From: an uncultured Cytophagales bacterium
Lineage (GTDB): Bacteria > Bacteroidota > Bacteroidia > Cytophagales > Thermonemataceae
Direction: 5' to 3'
Length of the DNA stretch: 64,000 nucleotides
Assembly (NCBI GenBank): GCA_938002655.1
Contig: CALLAC010000001.1
Span: 62,001 to 126,000 of the forward strand
Made by a program: the position numbers and the translations under genes. This document shows positions 59,974 to 64,000 of this stretch, in pieces. The notes beneath the pieces were generated by a model. That model saw nothing but the letters and a program-made list of their open reading frames with translations, was not told the DNA's origin and made no database searches. How positions within the stretch are numbered: the first letter of the stretch is position 1; every line of letters starts with the position of its first letter.

Positions 59974-61083
59974 TTACATTTTATAGCTAATCAAGTCGCC
60001 ATCGTTAAGGTCTTGATAGCCCGTAGTGATAATTTTATCACCTGCTTGCAATCCACTTAAAATTTCGGCAGAGCGATTGTAGATTTGCCCTACCTCTACT
60101 TTTCGTCTACGAGCTATTTTTTGTCCGTTTTCTTCTACGGCTACCATTACGTATGTACCTTCTAAACTATTTTGCAGTATATTGATAGGTACTATGATTG
60201 CAGAATTTTTAGCATAGTTTTTTACTTTCAAGGTTGCTATCATATTAGGCTTGAAGTCTTGGTCAGAAGGAATAGCTACTTCAACACGGAAACTGCGAGA
60301 GATGTTGTTGATAGTTTGAGCAATAAAAGCTACTTTGCCTTTTACATTTTTTTTCAAATCAGGAATGTGTACTTCTACTTCTGTACCTTGTTTAATTTGC
60401 CCACTATAGGCTTCAGGAACTTCGGCAACGGCTCGCAATTCGCTAGTATTGACGATTTTGATGCCTGGCATACCAGGATTTGCCATTTCACCTACTTTCA
60501 TCATTACATCTTCTACTACTCCTGCCATTGAAGCTACTACACGTGTTTTGCTGTATTGCTCTTGGAGTGTAGCGAGTTGTTGTTCGAGGCTTTCTAGATT
60601 GGTTTTTGCTTGCAAATAAGCTATTTCAGTGCCTACTTTTTGCTCCCAAAGGGCTTTCTGCTTCTCATATACGGTACGTGCCAGCTCTATTTGAGCTTTG
60701 AGGGGTTGCATATTTTTGAGAATGAGACTGCCGTCAATATCAGCTACAACCTGCCCTGCGGCTACGAAATCGCCTCTGCGTACATATACGCTTTTCACGA
60801 CGCCTGGTGTTTGGGCACTCACATTGACAATTCTATCGGTTTCCAGACGTCCTTGAATTTCAATGTAATTGGCGAAATTGGAAGTTTGCAGTGCTGTTAC
60901 TACCACATTCTTGGCTTTCATGATTTTGGTGCTTGTGCCCAGTTCTTTTTCTAATTGAGCAATTTTTGCTTCAATTTCTTGCTTTTGTTTTTTCAAAGCC
61001 TCTAATTCGGCTTTTTTGTCTTTTTTTTCTGCATTGCAGGCTATTAAAAGCAGAGCCAATACCAAATGCTTTGTCGATTTCAT
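59974..61083 (-). CDS. RND efflux periplasmic adaptor (lipoprotein)
   Basis: 369 residues. Lipoprotein signal LVLALLLIACNAEKK, a coiled-coil start (AELEALKKQKQEIEAKIAQL), and a hairpin/lipoyl domain with GVVKSVYVRRGDFVAAGQVV and the mirrored half RVVASMAGVVEDVMMKVGEM, then beta-barrel and membrane-proximal domains (GQIYNRSAEILSGLQAGDKI). It bridges the RND trimer (47 bases downstream) and the TolC-like channel (25 bases upstream). The lipid anchor holds it in the inner membrane. Confidence 0.94.
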   Translation of the reverse strand: MKSTKHLVLALLLIACNAEKKDKKAELEALKKQKQEIEAKIAQLEKELGTSTKIMKAKNVVVTALQTSNFANYIEIQGRLETDRIVNVSAQTPGVVKSVYVRRGDFVAAGQVVADIDGSLILKNMQPLKAQIELARTVYEKQKALWEQKVGTEIAYLQAKTNLESLEQQLATLQEQYSKTRVVASMAGVVEDVMMKVGEMANPGMPGIKIVNTSELRAVAEVPEAYSGQIKQGTEVEVHIPDLKKNVKGKVAFIAQTINNISRSFRVEVAIPSDQDFKPNMIATLKVKNYAKNSAIIVPINILQNSLEGTYVMVAVEENGQKIARRRKVEVGQIYNRSAEILSGLQAGDKIITTGYQDLNDGDLISYKM

Positions 61084-61108
61084 ATGTGTAAGGGTTTCTG
61101 TGGCAAAC

Positions 61109-62488
61109 CTATGGTAAGTATTGTCCGAGTTTTCCGAGAGCTTTATCCAAATCTACTTTAGCAATAAGGGCATCGTACAAGGCGGCAAAATAATTGGTTT
61201 CCGCTTCTTTGTAGGCAGTTTCGGCATTGATGATATCCGAGCTTGAACCTACGCCCTGCCTGTATTTGATTTCGGAAACTCGCAACACTTCTTTGGCAAG
61301 CTCGATATTGCGTTTCTGAGCTTCTAGAGCTGTCAGAGCGTTTTTAAGTGTAATTTGAGCTTGTCGGGTTTGGAAATCAATAGTTTTTTGAAGATTTTGC
61401 TTATCTTGTTGCAGTTTCAAAATTTCAAGGCGTGTTTGTTGGATTTGATATTTTCGTTGCATACCATTGAAAATCGGTACATTCAACTGCAAACCTACGG
61501 TACCATAGCCAAGCCAACGATTGGAGAAATCGCCAACATTCGAAAAATATCTTGCTCCTGTGGCATACCCCATCTGTCCGATAGCTACCAAACTCGGATA
61601 CGCTCCGATTTGTTTGTTTTTGAGATTGAGTTTATTCAAAGTTATAGCGGTTTCAAGAATTTGGTATTCAATTCTGTTCTGATATTCAGCTTTTGCATCG
61701 CTATCATAGATTTGCTCTAACTGATAGTCGCGTATAGAGCCATCCACTTCCAAGGCTTCTTCTACGGGCATGCCCATCTGAAATTTGAGTAGCTCTTTGC
61801 TCAATTCAATCAGGCGGTCTACTTTCATTTTTTCCGCTCTTAGGTTATTGGCAGTAACTTCCAAACGCGTAACTTCAATGTTTTCAGCAAAACCTTGTTG
61901 GTTGAGGGCTTTTACATCTTTAACAAGGCTATCCAGACGAGCAATGTTGGCATCAATGAGTTTGGCACGCTCTTGGGCTACGAGCAAAGAATAATAGGCT
62001 TTGGTAACATTTTCGATAGTAGTCATTTTGTTGGCTTGTGTAGTTTGTTTGGCGAGTTCTTTGTTCTTTTTAGCCGCTTGTAAGCCTACAAAATACGAGC
62101 CATTGAAAATGAGCTGGCTGATAGTAATACCTGCATCACCTTGATAGCGAGGAGCAAAAATACCTCTGACAGGCACAAATTCGGCGTTAGGGTCGGGGGG
62201 CGAGCCTGTCCCCTGTGCCAAAAAGAAAGCAGGCAAGAAAGCTGGTCTGAGTTCGAAATTGTAGAGCAATTGAGCCGAGCCATTGATTTGGGGCAAACCA
62301 ATGCCCAAATATTCTTGATTTTGGGCTTGTGCAATTTGCTCATCAAGTGCAGATTTTTGCATGAGAGCAGTATTTTTGCAGGCATACTCTATACACTGCT
62401 GTAAAGTCATGATTCGCTTTTCTTGGGCAAAAGCACTTTGCCACAAAAGCAGTCCTAAAAATCCAAAGCTCAAAAATAGTCTTTTCAT
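61109..62488 (-). CDS. TolC-family outer-membrane efflux channel
   Basis: 459 residues. Signal peptide (LFLSFGFLGLLLWQSAFA), then two OEP repeats with long helices: LQQCIEYACKNTALMQKSAL, AKAYYSLLVAQERAKLIDAN-like segment (TKAYYSLLVAQERAKLID), and the second-repeat equivalent KYRQGVGSSSDIINAETAYK. It forms the trimeric barrel and periplasmic tunnel of the pump. It lies 18 bases downstream of the tetR gene and 25 upstream of the adaptor, so all four are one operon. Confidence 0.93.
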   Translation of the reverse strand: MKRLFLSFGFLGLLLWQSAFAQEKRIMTLQQCIEYACKNTALMQKSALDEQIAQAQNQEYLGIGLPQINGSAQLLYNFELRPAFLPAFFLAQGTGSPPDPNAEFVPVRGIFAPRYQGDAGITISQLIFNGSYFVGLQAAKKNKELAKQTTQANKMTTIENVTKAYYSLLVAQERAKLIDANIARLDSLVKDVKALNQQGFAENIEVTRLEVTANNLRAEKMKVDRLIELSKELLKFQMGMPVEEALEVDGSIRDYQLEQIYDSDAKAEYQNRIEYQILETAITLNKLNLKNKQIGAYPSLVAIGQMGYATGARYFSNVGDFSNRWLGYGTVGLQLNVPIFNGMQRKYQIQQTRLEILKLQQDKQNLQKTIDFQTRQAQITLKNALTALEAQKRNIELAKEVLRVSEIKYRQGVGSSSDIINAETAYKEAETNYFAALYDALIAKVDLDKALGKLGQYLP

Positions 62489-62506
62489 AAGGCTTTTATT
62501 TTTGCA

Positions 62507-63157
62507 TCATAGCGGGTTGAAGGTACTTGTTGTAGAAAAATTGAACGATTTTTCATATTTCTGCAAGGTGCTTTCTAGAACGTTCAGCCCTTTGCTTGTA
62601 ACTATTCCACGAATAAAATGTTCTAAAAAAGTTATTTGTAAATTTATCAGATCAAATTTGTTCGGTGGAAATAGCTGAATATCAAAAGACATTTCTATTT
62701 CTGTAACACGCAAAATAGCCAAAGCCTCTACGTCCAAATCCTGACGATATAGACCTTCGGAAATACCTTGTACCAAATTTTTACGCACTTGGGCAATAAT
62801 AAAATTATGTTTATGAGCTTGCCACAAAGTCCAAGTTTTGGGGTGGTAGCGTTGCAAATCAAAAAAAACCGAAGGATTTACGCCTTTGAGCCGATTTTTA
62901 AGGTGTTGGCTCATCAGAATTACCTCATCAATGGCATTTTCGGCATATTCAGAGATTTTGCAGATTTCTTCTTCGTCTTGCTGAAAATGTCTGTCTGCTA
63001 CTTCTTCTACAAGGGTATCTTTATCCTGAAAGTATTGGTAAATAGTTTTTTTAGAAATGGCAAGTTCGCGAGCAATATCATCCATTGTGATACTCTTGAT
63101 ACCATATCGCATAAATAGCTCTTCGGCTTTGGCAAGTATGCGTTCTCTGTTTTCCAA
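62507..63157 (-). CDS. TetR-family transcriptional regulator of the efflux operon
   Basis: 216 residues. The N-terminal HTH is visible as RILAKAEELFMRYGIKSITM followed by DDIARELAISKKTIYQYFQD and KDTLVEEVADRHF, the TetR pattern; the C-terminal ligand domain is helical and not class-specific. As first gene of the efflux operon it likely represses its own transcript and is released by the pump's substrate. Start is TTG (63155-63157): an in-frame TGA lies nine bases upstream and the next ATG would remove most of the first helix. A -7 box TATTTTTG is at 63183-63190. Confidence 0.9.
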   Translation of the reverse strand: MENRERILAKAEELFMRYGIKSITMDDIARELAISKKTIYQYFQDKDTLVEEVADRHFQQDEEEICKISEYAENAIDEVILMSQHLKNRLKGVNPSVFFDLQRYHPKTWTLWQAHKHNFIIAQVRKNLVQGISEGLYRQDLDVEALAILRVTEIEMSFDIQLFPPNKFDLINLQITFLEHFIRGIVTSKGLNVLESTLQKYEKSFNFSTTSTFNPL

Positions 63158-63466
63158 GTCTGCTCAAAGTTTAGGTTTCACGCAAAAATATTTTAGGCAC
63201 AAAACTACGGAAACTTAAAAAATGTTTCAAGTTTCTTGTGTTTTTTTTGTAAAACTTTTGTTAAAAAAAAATGAAGCGATTTTTGAAAATAGTTTGTTTG
63301 TCGGAAGTCAAAAAGTACAAAATTGCCTGATGATTGCCTGATGTTTGATACTTGTGTATTTGCCTACTGCTTTTGCCTGCTTGTTGAATAGAAGAAAGAT
63401 TTTTTTCGTAATTTTTTGAAAAACCCAAAAAAGTTATGCAAATTGCGGCAAAAAATCAAAAAAGCT
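63158..63466. other. Divergent promoter region between tetR and ndk
   Basis: About 310 bases without a gene. It holds the tetR -7 box TATTTTTG on the minus strand (63183-63190) and an exact tandem repeat of the 11-mer ATTGCCTGATG (63322-63332 and 63333-63343). No clear two-box promoter for ndk is seen. Confidence 0.55.
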
Positions 63467-63886
63467 ATGGCAGGAAATAGAACTTTTTCAATGATTAAAC
63501 CTGATGCTGTGCAGGCAGGAAATATTGGTGCTATTTTGAAAATGATTGAAGAGGCAGGCTTCCGTATTTCAGCAATGCGTATGACCCAACTTTCCAAACA
63601 AAGAGCAGGACAATTTTATGCTGTGCACAAAGAAAGACCTTTCTATGATGAACTCTGCGAGTATATGTCTTCGGGGCATATTGTGGCTTTGATTTTAGAA
63701 AAAGATAATGCCGTAGCTGATTTCCGCAAACTAATTGGTGCTACCGACCCCGCCAAAGCCGAAGAAGGTACTATTCGCAAACTTTTTGCAAAATCGATTG
63801 AAGCTAACGCTATTCATGGCTCCGATTCTGATGAAAATGCTGAAACAGAGGCTTCTTTCTTTTTCTCTAAAATGGAACAATACTGA
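63467..63886 (+). CDS. ndk: Nucleoside diphosphate kinase
   Basis: 139 residues. The start [20 protein letters not shown] is the NDK signature, chosen over a longer open frame that begins with a poorly structured TTG extension. The phosphate-accepting histidine is in [20 protein letters not shown] (about His116). Other conserved blocks are [20 protein letters not shown] and [20 protein letters not shown]. The enzyme balances nucleoside triphosphate pools by ping-pong transfer through that histidine. Confidence 0.97.
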   Translation: MAGNRTFSMIKPDAVQAGNIGAILKMIEEAGFRISAMRMTQLSKQRAGQFYAVHKERPFYDELCEYMSSGHIVALILEKDNAVADFRKLIGATDPAKAEEGTIRKLFAKSIEANAIHGSDSDENAETEASFFFSKMEQY

Positions 63887-63966
63887 AAAGCAACCTGCAA
63901 ACTAAGCAAGGTTTAGCATCAAAAATTCTTTAATTTCTAAATCATTGAATTCTAAATACGTGTGCA

Positions 63967-64000
63967 ATGTTGGAACGTTATAGCTTGAAAATTGCTTCGG
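63967..64000 (+). CDS. Possible start of the next gene (truncated by window end)
   Basis: An ATG at 63967 opens MLERYSLKIAS and runs off the window. It lies 80 bases after ndk in a typical intergenic spacing. Eleven residues are too few for a family call, so this is only a marker that a gene may begin here. Confidence 0.35.
   Translation, partial: MLERYSLKIAS

Overview
The window is AT-rich chromosomal DNA from a member of the Bacteroidota, most likely a Cytophagales-type organism. Three lines of evidence support this. First, type IX secretion (T9SS) genes are present: a PorP/SprF protein, a GWxTD-domain protein, a PorE-like OmpA protein and three large secreted enzymes, two ending in clear C-terminal sorting domains. 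Second, promoters follow the Bacteroidota pattern TTTG-N19-20-TAnnTTTG, and most genes lack a Shine-Dalgarno sequence. Third, several families are typical of this phylum (DUF4293, long LepB, CcmF/CcsA fusion, CruF-like and CrtA-like carotenoid genes). The species cannot be named from the sequence alone. Gene density is high and most genes are housekeeping or envelope functions. I see no prophage, insertion sequence, CRISPR array or rRNA operon.

Layout. 0-7.5 kb: tail of a TauE/SafE-like membrane protein, a decayed CoA-binding-protein gene, a PaaE-like oxidoreductase, a GWxTD lipoprotein-like gene, then a DUF4293 / RNase H / ABC exporter operon, SCP2 and a DMT transporter. 7.5-12.8 kb: rpsU with an exceptional Shine-Dalgarno, a sugar-nucleotidyltransferase overlapping rlmB, and a two-gene secreted unit (T9SS esterase plus a small secreted protein). 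13-17.3 kb: a multiply frameshifted Uma2 endonuclease pseudogene, a CruF-like gene, the PorE-like gene and a DUF1186 protein. 17.3-26.4 kb: tRNA-Cys, folC, a solitary nuoD, then a same-strand signalling stretch: 7TM/PP2C phosphatase, ECF sigma factor, zinc-type anti-sigma factor, PolB-like exonuclease, SiaB-like kinase and SiaC-like phosphoprotein. A lycopene cyclase converges on that stretch.

26.5-40.6 kb: small secreted protein, two FtsX-type permeases, YbjN-like protein, FecR-like secreted protein, DUF2237, a HAD phosphatase, HMA chaperone, lepB, CrtA-like monooxygenase, an esterase lipoprotein, a beta-helix lipoprotein, ccmF and porP/sprF. 40.7-54.9 kb: T9SS subtilase, tRNA-Phe whose promoter lies face to face with that of an Fe-S oxidoreductase, TPR lipoprotein, lepA, ribF, an FxLYD-like secreted protein, priA and a T9SS M1 peptidase. 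55-64 kb: a gene-free stretch with a possible small RNA, thiL, a complete tetR-tolC-adaptor-RND efflux operon, ndk and the start of another gene.

How the genes fit together. The secretion machinery (PorP/SprF, PorE-like, GWxTD, LepB, LolCE-like permease) and its cargo (esterase, subtilase, M1 peptidase) form one theme. Three scattered carotenoid genes suggest a monocyclic, hydroxylated or ketolated pigment. The most interesting unit is the phosphatase / sigma / anti-sigma / exonuclease / SiaB / SiaC stretch, which looks like a SiaABC-type partner switch without a local diguanylate cyclase.
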